Positions 9,036 through 17,851 of a stretch of DNA of 64,000 bases are shown in pieces; position 1 is the first letter of the stretch; each line of letters begins with the position of its first letter. The translations under genes were made by a program, and so were the position numbers. The notes beneath the pieces are model-generated. The model did not search any database. It was not told the DNA's origin and saw only the letters and a list, made by a program, of their open reading frames with translations. Source of the DNA: Chitinophagaceae bacterium UBA1946. Its GTDB lineage: Bacteria > Bacteroidota > Bacteroidia > Chitinophagales > Chitinophagaceae. Location: assembly GCA_002336815.1 (NCBI GenBank), contig DDEU01000005.1, positions 62,405 through 126,404 on the forward strand, in the 5' to 3' direction.

Positions 9036-9477
9036 GGTTTTAATTGTATATTATATTTTCCTGGGATTAAGTTCTCTAATTTTTAGCCTGCTGCACATCC
9101 ACAGCTATTATGTTCCCTTTGCAGGACAACTAACAGAGCTGAACCCAATGTGGGTACCTACCATCGCCGGTGGCATCGTTGCTTTAAAACTTACCTTGCC
9201 ACCCCGTTCTTTTAAGTTGTTCATCATCATGTACAGCATTTTATGGATACTTCGTTTCACCATGCTTTATGCCGGCAATAAACTGGGCCCGGTGGAGCTT
9301 TTTCACCATACTTACCGGCTTGATATGATCGTTCAGAACTATTACAGAACAGTATCAAGGCTTGATACTCACCTGCCCTTTGTATTGTACTGGTTCATCA
9401 ATTATCTTTTTACCGTTGCAACGGCCTCCGGGGAGGAAAAAGAAAACGGGGAGGAAACAAAACAACCTGCTGCCTGA
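9016..9477 (+). CDS. Exosortase-associated small membrane protein
   Basis: A 153-residue integral membrane protein with four hydrophobic segments and a charged tail rich in Glu and Lys. The chosen ATG at 9016 (MGKKAAKV) overlaps the exosortase gene by 20 bases; an upstream in-frame ATG at 8980 would overlap more deeply and adds residues that look like noise. Small membrane partners of similar size are regularly found directly after XrtF-type exosortases in Bacteroidota, and this gene's overlap suggests a coupled product. Its biochemical role is unknown. Confidence 0.7.
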   Translation: MGKKAAKVLIVYYIFLGLSSLIFSLLHIHSYYVPFAGQLTELNPMWVPTIAGGIVALKLTLPPRSFKLFIIMYSILWILRFTMLYAGNKLGPVELFHHTYRLDMIVQNYYRTVSRLDTHLPFVLYWFINYLFTVATASGEEKENGEETKQPAA

Positions 9478-9556
9478 TGGTAACTTAGGTGCAATTAACT
9501 GCTTAAAAAATCCTGATCATTTTACAGAAAGTTTATTGAGGGAAGGAAGGGTTAAA

Positions 9557-9685
9557 ATGGATACAACCCTGGAAGATGCAAAGCAGTTGCTAAATGCGGC
9601 TTATTTGATAAAAACCTTTGCAGTGAATGGCCCGGCAGCTATCCTCTTTTTAACGGAAAATGTTTTCGCTTTTATGGATCATTAA
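9557..9685 (+). CDS. Possible 42-residue small protein
   Basis: The 233-base gap after the exosortase partner contains an ATG-started frame of 42 codons beginning MDTTLEDAKQLL and ending in FAFMDH. The residues look moderately protein-like (amphipathic start, then a hydrophobic stretch), and the same frame is open further upstream without a start, so it could also be the tail of a decayed gene. No family is recognised. Confidence 0.2.
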   Translation: MDTTLEDAKQLLNAAYLIKTFAVNGPAAILFLTENVFAFMDH

Positions 9686-9710
9686 AGCGGGGGCGAAACG
9701 GTGGGAGTTA

Positions 9711-11615
9711 TTAAAAAGTTTCGTTGTTGTAAACGGTTTCCTTTTCTTTTTTGTTGGGTGCATGATTGAACTCGGGTAACATCTTTGTTATCAGTTCCAT
9801 GATCATTTCATTGTTATGGGTTTTGGCAACCTCATGTAATTCGTTGAGCAGGTTATAGAACTCTGCATTTTTATCGGTGGCTCTTTTTGCCCTTAATATT
9901 TTGGGGTGATCGGTTGGCGCCAGTTCCTCAGAATCCTTAAATAATTCTTCGTACATTTTTTCACCCGGTCTCAACTGTGTGTACTTGATGGCAATGTCTT
10001 TTCCCGGCACCAAACCTGCCAACTGGATCATACGGGTAGCCAGGTCAAGCACCCGTACCGGCTTACCCATATCGAAAACGAGGATGTCGCCGGTCTTGCC
10101 GATCTTGCCAGCTTCCAGCACCAGCTTGGCCGCTTCCGGGATGGTCATGAAGTACCGGGTGATATCCGGGTGCGTAATGGTTAGCGGGCCGCCTTCGGCG
10201 ATCTGCTTTTTAAATGTTGCTACTACTGAACCGGCAGACCCCAGTACATTACCGAACCTGGTAGTGATGAAATTGGTATTGGATTCAAACCTGTCGTTGA
10301 GCGACTGTATATAAATTTCAGAAATGCGTTTGGTAGCGCCCATCACATTGGTAGGGTTCACCGCTTTATCTGTTGATACCAGTACAAAGGTTTTTACGCT
10401 GAACAACACGGAGAGGTCAGCAATCACCTTGGTACCAAAAATATTGGTCAATACTGCTTCGCTCGGAAACTCTTCCATCAGCGGCACATGTTTGTAAGCA
10501 GCCACATGAAATACCACATCCGGCTTATAGGTGCTGAATACTTTTTTTACCCGCTGGTAATCCTTAGCCGAAGCCACTTCTATGTTGAGGTCGCTTTTAA
10601 AACCTTTTTGGCGCAATTCGTATTCCAGGTCAAACAAACCTGATTCCGACTGATCCAGGAGTATGAGCCTGCTGATCTTGTGGCGGCCCAGTTGCCTGCA
10701 TATTTCACTGCCAATAGAGCCTGCCGCACCGGTCACCAATATCGTGGCATCTTCGTAATTGGCATTGGAAAGATCGTTGGGGATAATGATCTCATCCCGC
10801 TGCAGCAATTCTTCAATATTCATTTCCCTTACCTGGTTCTTCTGGAACAAACCGCCCGACCACTGGTTAGCATGGGGAACAACATTGATCTTGATCTTAT
10901 ACGGCGTACATACATCAGCAAGGGCTATCTTTCTTTCAACCGACAGGCGGTTGATGGCGATGTATATCTGTGTGATCCCTTTTTGCTTGATCAGTTTGGT
11001 AAGGTGAGGATCCACCGCATTGTAAATGGGCAAACCTTCTATTTTTTTTCCGATCTTGTAGTAACTGTCGTCGATAAAACCAACCAGCGTAGTATTGATA
11101 TTGATATCCTGCTCCAGTACTTTTTTGGTGATCTGCCCCATCATACCAGCTCCAAAGATCAGCGTGCGGTGGTCGGAACTGGATTTGTTCTGTGCCGCCC
11201 TAAAATAGATTTCCTTTACCAGCAGCCTGAAAGATACCAGCAGGAAGATCACTACAAAAAGATTGATCAGCAATAAGGGAACAGTAATGGTAGTGGCGAT
11301 GATCCTCGAAAAATTCAGCAGGTACACAAATGACCAGAGACCGAACTGGAGGAAGGCGAATTTGATGATCCGGATAATGTCTTTGATCTCAGAATACCGG
11401 ATAATGCCTTTGTAAATGGATAATGAGGCGATGCAAACGGTGCCGATCGCTGCATTCAGTACCAGGCCCGGGATGAACTTTTCAATATCGGGTAAATTAA
11501 CATTGAGGTGATGAATGATAAAAAAGGCAAACGCAAAAGAACCACTGATGAGGGTGATATCGCAGCAAAAAATGATCCAGCGGGGAGCAAAATTCTTGAG
11601 GTATCTTTTGGGCAT
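9711..11615 (-). CDS. Membrane UDP-HexNAc 4,6-dehydratase (PglF/WbpM-like)
   Basis: A 634-residue nucleotide-sugar dehydratase expected to turn UDP-GlcNAc into UDP-4-keto-6-deoxy-GlcNAc. Four N-terminal membrane segments (within about 12-133) are followed by a first nucleotide-binding-like region (FGAGMMG near 154-160) and the catalytic SDR domain with VTGAAGSIG at 294-302. The active-site stretch STDKAVNPTNVMGATKR (414-430) carries Met425 and Lys429, the Ser-Met-Lys variant typical of WbpM/PglF enzymes in place of Tyr-x3-Lys. It is the last gene of the minus-strand locus and converges on the exosortase pair. The PglE-like aminotransferase upstream would use its product. Confidence 0.93.
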   Translation of the reverse strand: MPKRYLKNFAPRWIIFCCDITLISGSFAFAFFIIHHLNVNLPDIEKFIPGLVLNAAIGTVCIASLSIYKGIIRYSEIKDIIRIIKFAFLQFGLWSFVYLLNFSRIIATTITVPLLLINLFVVIFLLVSFRLLVKEIYFRAAQNKSSSDHRTLIFGAGMMGQITKKVLEQDININTTLVGFIDDSYYKIGKKIEGLPIYNAVDPHLTKLIKQKGITQIYIAINRLSVERKIALADVCTPYKIKINVVPHANQWSGGLFQKNQVREMNIEELLQRDEIIIPNDLSNANYEDATILVTGAAGSIGSEICRQLGRHKISRLILLDQSESGLFDLEYELRQKGFKSDLNIEVASAKDYQRVKKVFSTYKPDVVFHVAAYKHVPLMEEFPSEAVLTNIFGTKVIADLSVLFSVKTFVLVSTDKAVNPTNVMGATKRISEIYIQSLNDRFESNTNFITTRFGNVLGSAGSVVATFKKQIAEGGPLTITHPDITRYFMTIPEAAKLVLEAGKIGKTGDILVFDMGKPVRVLDLATRMIQLAGLVPGKDIAIKYTQLRPGEKMYEELFKDSEELAPTDHPKILRAKRATDKNAEFYNLLNELHEVAKTHNNEMIMELITKMLPEFNHAPNKKEKETVYNNETF

Positions 11616-11920
11616 ATTCTAACGTTTCATTTGCCGCCAGGCAAAAAGTTCCTGGAGTTAATTATTCAATAGTCATCACAAATTCCGGAATAACATTCAA
11701 AGGTTGCTGCGGGGTTATAGAATGAATGTAAAATTTGTTAAAGTCTGTTAACAAAAATATAGTTTTTTTCAATGAAAGCTCGTTTTTTTTTGCTCAAATG
11801 CAGCAGGGTACTTAATTCTGGCGTACGAAAGCATAGACGGTCTTGAAGATATTGTGTAAACTATCTGATTATAAATACTTTACAGGAAAACGGGTTGCGA
11901 TTTAAATATTTGTTATCATT
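11616..11920. other. Intergenic region inside the polysaccharide locus
   Basis: 305 AT-rich bases separate the PglE-like and PglF-like genes, one of the longest gaps in the locus. It has no reading frame worth calling. On the minus strand it contains a TATTTTTG box (11752-11759) that could start a separate transcript for the dehydratase gene. Nothing else is recognised. Confidence 0.5.
11752..11759 (-). promoter_or_regulatory. Candidate minus-7 box for the PglF-like gene
   Basis: Read on the minus strand the bases are TATTTTTG, a full match to TAnnTTTG, about 137 bases before the gene start at 11615. The nearest upstream TTG is only 10 bases away, too close, so the minus-33 element is missing or degenerate. 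Confidence 0.28.
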
Positions 11921-13048
11921 TTAGCATACCTCCTGAATCTTATTTACCACCCGCAACAAATCAGCCTGCATGAGATTACTTCCTGAAGGCAGGCAAAGCC
12001 CGTTTTCAAATAACAGGGCTGCCGTACCGTCTCCGTAAAAAGGGTAATCTTTAAAGATAGGTTGCAGGTGCATAGGCTTCCAGAGCGGGCGGCTTTCGAT
12101 ATTTTCTTCCTCGAGGGCGAGCCGGATGTCTTCCCTTGTTTTGCCCCCTGTTAAAGCCGGATCAACAGTAATGGCAGTTAACCAGCGATTGCTGAAACTA
12201 CCCTGTGGCTCATCCGTAAAGGCTATGCCACTGATATTTTTTAATGCTTCAGTATAGTAATCGTAATTGGCCCTGCGCTGCGCTATTCGTTGCGGCAGTA
12301 CTTCCAGTTGGCCCCTGCCAATGGCAGCACATACATTGCTCATCCTGTAATTGTACCCAATGGAGGAATGCTGGTAATGCGGAGCTGCATCCCTTGCCTG
12401 CGTGGCCAGGAATCTTGCCTTGCTTACATAGGTTTCTTTATCAGATATCAGGGCACCGCCGCCCGAAGTGGTAATTATCTTATTGCCATTGAATGAAAGG
12501 ATGCCAATTTCACCAAAAGTGCCGCATGCTTTTCCATTGATGGTAGAACCGAGCGCTTCTGCTGCATCTTCAATCACAGGTATTTCAAACCGGTTGGCGA
12601 TCTCCATTATTTCTTCCATCCTGCCCGGCATACCATACAGGTGTACGGGTATAATGGCCTTCGGCTTTTTTCCCTTGCTTATCCTGTCTTTAATGGCCGC
12701 AAGCAAATGTTCCGGGCTCATATTCCAGGTTTCCTTTTCCGAATCTACAAACACGGGGGTAGCCCCCTGGTACACGATAGGATTGGCGGAGGCAGAAAAA
12801 GTAAAACTCTGGCAGATCACTTCATCGCCTGCCTGCACACCGAGCATAATCAATGCCAGGTGAATGGCAGAAGTTCCGCTGCTGAGTGCCGCTACATGAC
12901 CGGCGCCGGTAAAAGCGGACAAATCTTTTTCAAAACCATCTACATGCGGACCTAAAGGTGCGATCCAGTTGGTATCAAATGCCTGTTGAACATAGAGCTG
13001 TTCGTTTCCTCCCATGTGCGGGGAAGAAAGCCAAATCTTTTCTTTCAT
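11921..13048 (-). CDS. PLP aminotransferase, DegT family (PglE-like)
   Basis: A 375-residue DegT/DnrJ/EryC1 sugar aminotransferase. The opening LSSPHMGGNE, the block EDAAEALGS (160-168), and SFNGNKIITTSGGGAL with PLP-lysine Lys190 are strikingly like PglE of Campylobacter, which makes UDP-4-amino-4,6-dideoxy-GlcNAc from the 4-keto sugar. ESRPLWKPMH and CLPSGS near the C-terminus also match that enzyme type. Its natural partner, the PglF-like dehydratase, is the next gene. No PglD-type acetyltransferase follows, so what is put on the new amine is open. A role as WbpE-type 3-aminotransferase for the diamino-uronic acid is the main alternative. Confidence 0.88.
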   Translation of the reverse strand: MKEKIWLSSPHMGGNEQLYVQQAFDTNWIAPLGPHVDGFEKDLSAFTGAGHVAALSSGTSAIHLALIMLGVQAGDEVICQSFTFSASANPIVYQGATPVFVDSEKETWNMSPEHLLAAIKDRISKGKKPKAIIPVHLYGMPGRMEEIMEIANRFEIPVIEDAAEALGSTINGKACGTFGEIGILSFNGNKIITTSGGGALISDKETYVSKARFLATQARDAAPHYQHSSIGYNYRMSNVCAAIGRGQLEVLPQRIAQRRANYDYYTEALKNISGIAFTDEPQGSFSNRWLTAITVDPALTGGKTREDIRLALEEENIESRPLWKPMHLQPIFKDYPFYGDGTAALLFENGLCLPSGSNLMQADLLRVVNKIQEVC

Positions 13049-13177
13049 ATATTTTTTTCTGCGCTGTTAATATTCCGGTTTAAAGTAAATGGTTCTTTAG
13101 CTGTGAAACAAATTTTTTGTTGTAGAGAATGGGTAGAGGGAAGAAAGTGGAGGATAAGAAAGCAGTGGTAAAGGGAG

Positions 13178-13927
13178 TTACAATCCTGCTTTGAGAGAAG
13201 AAAAATATTCATGAAGTACCCGGTCGGTCACTTCGAGGTTTTCGATCCGGGGCCACCATTTAACGGCAACGCCCACAGACCCGTTAAAGGCCCTGAAATT
13301 GGTAGGTGCAGCGATGGGATCAAAGCCCTGCCTTTTAAAAACCTTCATGGCACGTGGCATGTGTACGCCATCGGTTACTATGATCACCCGTTGTTGGATG
13401 CCGATGGCCGCAGCCAGGGCTTGAGCCTCTTCGATAGTAGTATTGGGCGTATCTAATGTGATGACTCTTGAGCTGTCTGCCCCCAATAAAACAGCTGCTT
13501 TTTTTGCCACGGAAGCCTGTGTTTCTGTTCCGGGAGGGCCGCCGGCCGAACATACCAATACACTGTTGCCGATAGCATTGTACAGGCGCATGGCTTCTAC
13601 TATCCTGGCCTGTGAAACAATGCCCAACTCTGCCGTGGCCGGAAGGCGCTTATCTACCTGGTAGCCGCTGCCCAGCAGGTGAATATAAGTTTTGCCGCTG
13701 GCGTTTTGTAAAATGCGGGGATCCAGTACCGGGTATTTTAACTCCAGTTGCATAGCGAGGTAACGGGGAAACCAGGCCGTAGAGAACAGGCCAAAAACGA
13801 GCAGGGTAAGCACAGCAAAGAACACGGCGATCTTTTTTTTCCTGAACCGGTAAAAAATAAACGCTGCCAGAGCAAGCCATATCAGCATGCTGAGGATGTT
13901 CGATTGCAATACTAAAAAATCGATCAT
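13178..13927 (-). CDS. YdcF/SanA-type DUF218 membrane protein
   Basis: A 249-residue protein with two N-terminal membrane segments (about 12-28 and 33-53) and a DUF218 domain from about 80. The domain signature appears as GSGYQ, TPNTTIEEAQ and VTDGVHMPRAM. DUF218 proteins such as ElyC and SanA act at the envelope and some are tied to lipid-carrier or envelope-polysaccharide metabolism, but no reaction is proven for this one. It sits between the PglE-like aminotransferase and an ATP-grasp gene, with a 129-base gap downstream and 24 bases upstream. Confidence 0.82.
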   Translation of the reverse strand: MIDFLVLQSNILSMLIWLALAAFIFYRFRKKKIAVFFAVLTLLVFGLFSTAWFPRYLAMQLELKYPVLDPRILQNASGKTYIHLLGSGYQVDKRLPATAELGIVSQARIVEAMRLYNAIGNSVLVCSAGGPPGTETQASVAKKAAVLLGADSSRVITLDTPNTTIEEAQALAAAIGIQQRVIIVTDGVHMPRAMKVFKRQGFDPIAAPTNFRAFNGSVGVAVKWWPRIENLEVTDRVLHEYFSSLKAGL

Positions 13928-13951
13928 GTTCGCTTTTGACTGGTGGAGTGT

Positions 13952-15037
13952 TTATTTAACAGCAGCCTGTTGCGACAGGTCGCTCTCTTTCATAATGATC
14001 GGGAACCCGTCTACATCTCTCAGGAAGATCAGCCCGTCTTTAAACCGGTAATGAATGGTTTCCATCTGCTGCGGATCTTCCAGCAACAATGCCTGCAGGG
14101 TATCCAGGGGCAAATTAGCTCCCCCGGCGGCAAGGGAAGAATTGAACGCCACATGGCGTATATTGATCTCCGTTATCTTTGGAGATCCGTTGTGATCTTC
14201 CTTGTAGTCTACAGTAAAAATACCATTGAGGCCGGTGCCAAGCTGCGATGAAACAAACGTCAATGTTTTTTCAGATATCTCTTCCAGCAACGGCTCATTC
14301 AGCAATCTTCCAAAAGAAGTATTGCCTGTAATGCCCGATGGCGCCACTTTGGCCATGATATAATTCACTCTTTCTGCGCAGGCCGTTCTTAATAACTTGC
14401 CATTAAAGTACAGTAATTTACAGGCCATGTTCCTGCCGGGCAAAAATTCAGATGCTATGAATTCCTTCACACCGGGGTTTACAGCGATCCATTGTTCCAA
14501 TGCGCTTTTACTTTCAATTTTTAATGATCCCAGGCCACTGGAACCTTCTGTGCTTCTTACCCAAAAAGTATCTCCCAGTTTTTTTGTGATCGCTTCATAA
14601 TCATAAACGCCTGGCTCAATCAGGAAGAACTGCGGAATATAACCGGTATCCTTCAACAGTTCGTGCAGCTTGTGCTTGTTCACCAGTTGTGTGGCAAGGT
14701 CGCTATGCGGCAGGTGCAGTTTGATTGGTTTTTTAAGTTGGGCTACTGCCTGTTTCGACCATTCGATCACTTCCACTTCGGGTAAAATAATGGCAGCATC
14801 AATGTCGTTGCCGGCAATGATCGAATTGATGGCATCCCAATATTTAGGATCATCTGCCCGGGGTACTACAAAAGACCTGGGAAACAATTCTTTTTCATAC
14901 AGTCCGTACGCCAGCGGGTTACAATCCACGCCAATGAATTCAAAATTCTTTGCCAGTTCGCCGCCATACCATTTAACCGCCCTTACAAAAGAACGTGGTG
15001 TTGGTCCGCCCACACCCGTTATCAGTACCTTATACAT
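13952..15037 (-). CDS. ATP-grasp ligase, CarB-like
   Basis: A 361-residue ATP-grasp protein. The N-terminus (LITGVGGPTPRSFVRA) is a pre-ATP-grasp Rossmann-like region; FVRSTEGSSGLGS is the glycine-rich ATP-binding loop, and TEINIRHVAFNSS holds the metal-binding Glu/Asn pair. Such enzymes join a carboxylate to an amine or similar nucleophile through an acyl-phosphate. Position 9 bases after a second ATP-grasp gene and before the PglE-like gene suggests it modifies an amino sugar or its substituent; this is inference. The substrate cannot be read from sequence. Confidence 0.8.
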   Translation of the reverse strand: MYKVLITGVGGPTPRSFVRAVKWYGGELAKNFEFIGVDCNPLAYGLYEKELFPRSFVVPRADDPKYWDAINSIIAGNDIDAAIILPEVEVIEWSKQAVAQLKKPIKLHLPHSDLATQLVNKHKLHELLKDTGYIPQFFLIEPGVYDYEAITKKLGDTFWVRSTEGSSGLGSLKIESKSALEQWIAVNPGVKEFIASEFLPGRNMACKLLYFNGKLLRTACAERVNYIMAKVAPSGITGNTSFGRLLNEPLLEEISEKTLTFVSSQLGTGLNGIFTVDYKEDHNGSPKITEINIRHVAFNSSLAAGGANLPLDTLQALLLEDPQQMETIHYRFKDGLIFLRDVDGFPIIMKESDLSQQAAVK

Positions 15038-15046
15038 GTTGCAGAT

Positions 15047-16048
15047 TTATTTATATTTTTCAATATCCTGTTTAAGTCCCCTGTGAGCGGGCAGTTGCCA
15101 CAGCAGTTTGCACCAGTCATGATTGCCTTCGATCAGTTCGGGCCCCTGTTGTGTGATGGCCACATCCCAGCCAATGGACCGGTTCTCCGGCCGTAACAAT
15201 GCAGCGGCCACGATCATATCCATTGTTTCTTTCCAAAAGGGAATTTGAAAACCCACGATCGGTGTATTTGTAACCGGGTGGTTATATTCGTCCGGCTTTG
15301 TGATATCGCTGTACACACCGGGACCTTCCACCACACCTGTCATAATGTTTATGGGAGCGGCGATATTCCCGGCAGCCAGGTTGTCAACCGCAGAATTAAC
15401 AGTGATCCGAAAACGGGCAGCTACAATATCTACCGTGCGGCTGTTGGTTACCTGTGTTACCACCCTGATGGTATTCAGTCCCGAAGGCGACATTTTCATA
15501 ATGTCCGGGTGCTGCTCTACAAATTCTTCCACATAGTCGTTACCGGTAGTTTCTAAGCGGGCTATTATTTTTTCTGCTGTCAATCCCTCCGAACTCAATA
15601 CTTCTATTCCCCTGCCGCATTGACCGTGTGAATGTTTAAATACCAGTTTTCCGGCGCTTTCAGCAAGCAGCTTTCCAGCCTCCTGCGGCGAATTTTTTAA
15701 CGAACCAAGCGAAGCATAACGGTGACGGATAAACTTTTTATATACATCCAGGAACAGTATTTTATCTTCCAGCACAGCCCTTCCTCCTTTTGGATTCATC
15801 TGCAACTGGTATTCGTACATATAGCCGGTGCCGGCAAAACCTGAGCGTTCTGCTGCCGTGATCCTGTAAAAATGGAACTGGAAATATTCAAGCGGTGAAA
15901 TGTTGTACCGGAACACCGAATACAGCACATCGATCAAGATACCGATTTTGCTGCGCCCGGTTTCTTTACTTACCTTATCCAGGAACAGGCGGAATTTTGG
16001 CCTGTCGAGTTGCTTAAGGTAATATCCAAAATATAATATCTTTTTCAT
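15047..16048 (-). CDS. Sugar-transfer-associated ATP-grasp protein
   Basis: A 333-residue protein resembling the ATP-grasp family found beside sugar transferase genes (ATPgrasp_ST). Indicative stretches are KHSHGQCGRGIEV (ATP-binding loop), SGLNTIRVVT and ELIEGNHDW near the C-terminus with the expected metal-binding acidic and Asn residues. It directly follows a PglC-type sugar transferase gene, 6 bases apart, matching the family's usual neighbourhood. The reaction is unknown; adding an amino acid or other acid to the glycan or its precursor is a reasonable guess. Confidence 0.75.
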   Translation of the reverse strand: MKKILYFGYYLKQLDRPKFRLFLDKVSKETGRSKIGILIDVLYSVFRYNISPLEYFQFHFYRITAAERSGFAGTGYMYEYQLQMNPKGGRAVLEDKILFLDVYKKFIRHRYASLGSLKNSPQEAGKLLAESAGKLVFKHSHGQCGRGIEVLSSEGLTAEKIIARLETTGNDYVEEFVEQHPDIMKMSPSGLNTIRVVTQVTNSRTVDIVAARFRITVNSAVDNLAAGNIAAPINIMTGVVEGPGVYSDITKPDEYNHPVTNTPIVGFQIPFWKETMDMIVAAALLRPENRSIGWDVAITQQGPELIEGNHDWCKLLWQLPAHRGLKQDIEKYK

Positions 16049-16054
16049 GTTGGT

Positions 16055-16660
16055 TTAGTTTCCCCTGAAAGGTTCCATCGGCCTGTCGGCACTTTGGTTA
16101 ACGCCTTCTTTCTTTATCACTTTTAAAAATGTAAGCCATAAGATTTTAAGGTCCAGTAAAAAACCCAGGTGATCCACATAATAAACATCCAGTGTAAATT
16201 TATCTTTCCAGTCGATACTATTGCGGCCATTTACCTGCGCCCAGCCGGTGATGCCGGGTCTCACTTCATGCCGGCGGCGCTGCTCCTCATTGTACAGGGG
16301 CAGGTACCTGAACAGGAGCGGCCTTGGGCCAACCAGGCTCATATCGCCATTAAGTACATTCACCAGTTGAGGCAACTCATCCAGGGAATATTTGCGGCAA
16401 AAAGATCCGGCTGCGGTGAGCCGCTGGTTATCGGGAAGCAGCTTTCCTTCAGCATCTTTTTCATCCGTCATCGATTTGAATTTTATCACCTGGATGCTTT
16501 TTTCATTTTTACCCGGGCGGGCCTGGTAAAAAAATGGCGTTGACCTGTACACCCGCCAAAGCAGCAGCGAAATAACGATCAGAACAGGCGACAGCAATAT
16601 GAGCAATATCAATGCTACTGTAAAATCGATCGCTCTTTTTAAAAACCTTTTATAGATCAT
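16055..16660 (-). CDS. Initiating sugar-phosphate transferase (PglC-type)
   Basis: A 201-residue monotopic phosphoglycosyltransferase that loads the first sugar phosphate onto undecaprenyl phosphate. It has one N-terminal hydrophobic hairpin (about 12-34), then FKSMTDEKD, SLDELPQL with the catalytic Asp-Glu pair, SLVGPRPL, and RPGITGWAQVNGR. It lacks the large N-terminal region of WcaJ/WbaP proteins, so it is of the small PglC type. The frame is open to an ATG at 16732, but the residues added there look unnatural and lie partly inside the upstream GT4 gene, so MIYKRF at 16660 is preferred. With PglE and PglF homologs nearby, a 4-amino-4,6-dideoxy sugar is the likely first sugar. Confidence 0.92.
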   Translation of the reverse strand: MIYKRFLKRAIDFTVALILLILLSPVLIVISLLLWRVYRSTPFFYQARPGKNEKSIQVIKFKSMTDEKDAEGKLLPDNQRLTAAGSFCRKYSLDELPQLVNVLNGDMSLVGPRPLLFRYLPLYNEEQRRRHEVRPGITGWAQVNGRNSIDWKDKFTLDVYYVDHLGFLLDLKILWLTFLKVIKKEGVNQSADRPMEPFRGN

Positions 16661-16712
16661 GTTATACGGAACAAAATAAAATCCAATGATGAAGGTACGG
16701 CAAGCTGAACAA

Positions 16713-17846
16713 TCAGGAATACCAGGTAGCAATCACCCCGGCGTTCTGGCGGGTAAAATCAAGCGATGCTTTTAAAGAATTCGTTTTGTATTGTTGCTGC
16801 AGGGAAACATCTTCACTCACCTGCCGGATAAAATCGGCAATTGCCTGCAGTTCGCTGCAGTCGAAGCATTTGCCATTGTTGTATTTATGGGCATATACAT
16901 TCAATTCAGAATCTTCCGCCGCAATGTACAGCACCGGTTTACCCGCTGTCATCAAATTGTAGGTTTTATTCGGGATGCTTGCATGAGAGGTTTTATTGTT
17001 AAGGATCACCACGCCCATGTCTGCTGCAGACAAAGAAAAAGGAAATACATCATCGGGTTGAAAAGGCAGTACCAGGCAATTCTCCAATGCATCTTCTTTG
17101 ATGCGCTGTTTGATGGTATTCACTTTATCGCCCTTGCCGATGATCAAAAAAACAATGCGGTTGTTTTGCCGCAATAGTTTTGCGATATCCACCATCACCT
17201 CTACATTGTGAATGAGACCGATGTTCCCTGAATATTGCACAATGAATTTATCCTGCAGGTTGTGTTCCTTTAAAAAAAAATTTTCAGTTTTTGCAACGGG
17301 TGTAAAGTTTTCGAAAGTGGTCCAGAGGTTAATGATCTTTATTCGCTCCCGCTGGATATACTTTGCAACAAGTGCAGCCATTTTTTCTCCGATGGTAAAA
17401 ATGTGATCTGCTCTTTTAAATATTTTCTTATTGGCCCAGCTCCAGAAAAGGTATACCGGGTTGGAGCTGCCGATGCCATAAATTTTCAGTGTATCAGGAT
17501 ATACATCCCAGATCAGCAGCGAAAACCTGTTGCGCAACAGCAGCATACATAAATACGACATGGGCGGTACAGACACGAAGAACACTTCATACTTCCTGTA
17601 TTTGAAAAGCAGCTTAAAAAATACCTGGAAAGTGGCTACCGTCCACGTATAGGTTTTTGTAGCAAAACTTTTTTCGTTGTACCTGATCAGCTTATCCAGC
17701 CGAACTTTCTCATCCAAATCCGTTCCCTGTGCATGCACATTGCCGGTGATGAGCGCTATTTCGTCAGCATTTTCTGCAAAAGAATTTACGATATCTACTG
17801 TAAGAAAATTAACCGCCTGGTTTACAAACACGATCTTCCTCGCCAT
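16713..17846 (-). CDS. Glycosyltransferase family 4 (WbuB/WcaI-like)
   Basis: A 377-residue GT-B fold glycosyltransferase. The N-terminal half contains LIWDVYPDTLKIYG, close to the WDxxP region of WbuB-type enzymes. The C-terminal donor domain shows QYSGNIGLIHN, a nucleotide-sugar loop at the start of the second Rossmann fold, and PNKTYNLMTAGKPVL in place of the usual E-x7-E signature. It follows the deacetylase-like gene by 5 bases and lies just upstream of the initiating transferase, so it may add the second sugar. Donor and acceptor are not predictable. Confidence 0.88.
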   Translation of the reverse strand: MARKIVFVNQAVNFLTVDIVNSFAENADEIALITGNVHAQGTDLDEKVRLDKLIRYNEKSFATKTYTWTVATFQVFFKLLFKYRKYEVFFVSVPPMSYLCMLLLRNRFSLLIWDVYPDTLKIYGIGSSNPVYLFWSWANKKIFKRADHIFTIGEKMAALVAKYIQRERIKIINLWTTFENFTPVAKTENFFLKEHNLQDKFIVQYSGNIGLIHNVEVMVDIAKLLRQNNRIVFLIIGKGDKVNTIKQRIKEDALENCLVLPFQPDDVFPFSLSAADMGVVILNNKTSHASIPNKTYNLMTAGKPVLYIAAEDSELNVYAHKYNNGKCFDCSELQAIADFIRQVSEDVSLQQQYKTNSLKASLDFTRQNAGVIATWYS

Positions 17847-17851
17847 ATTAA

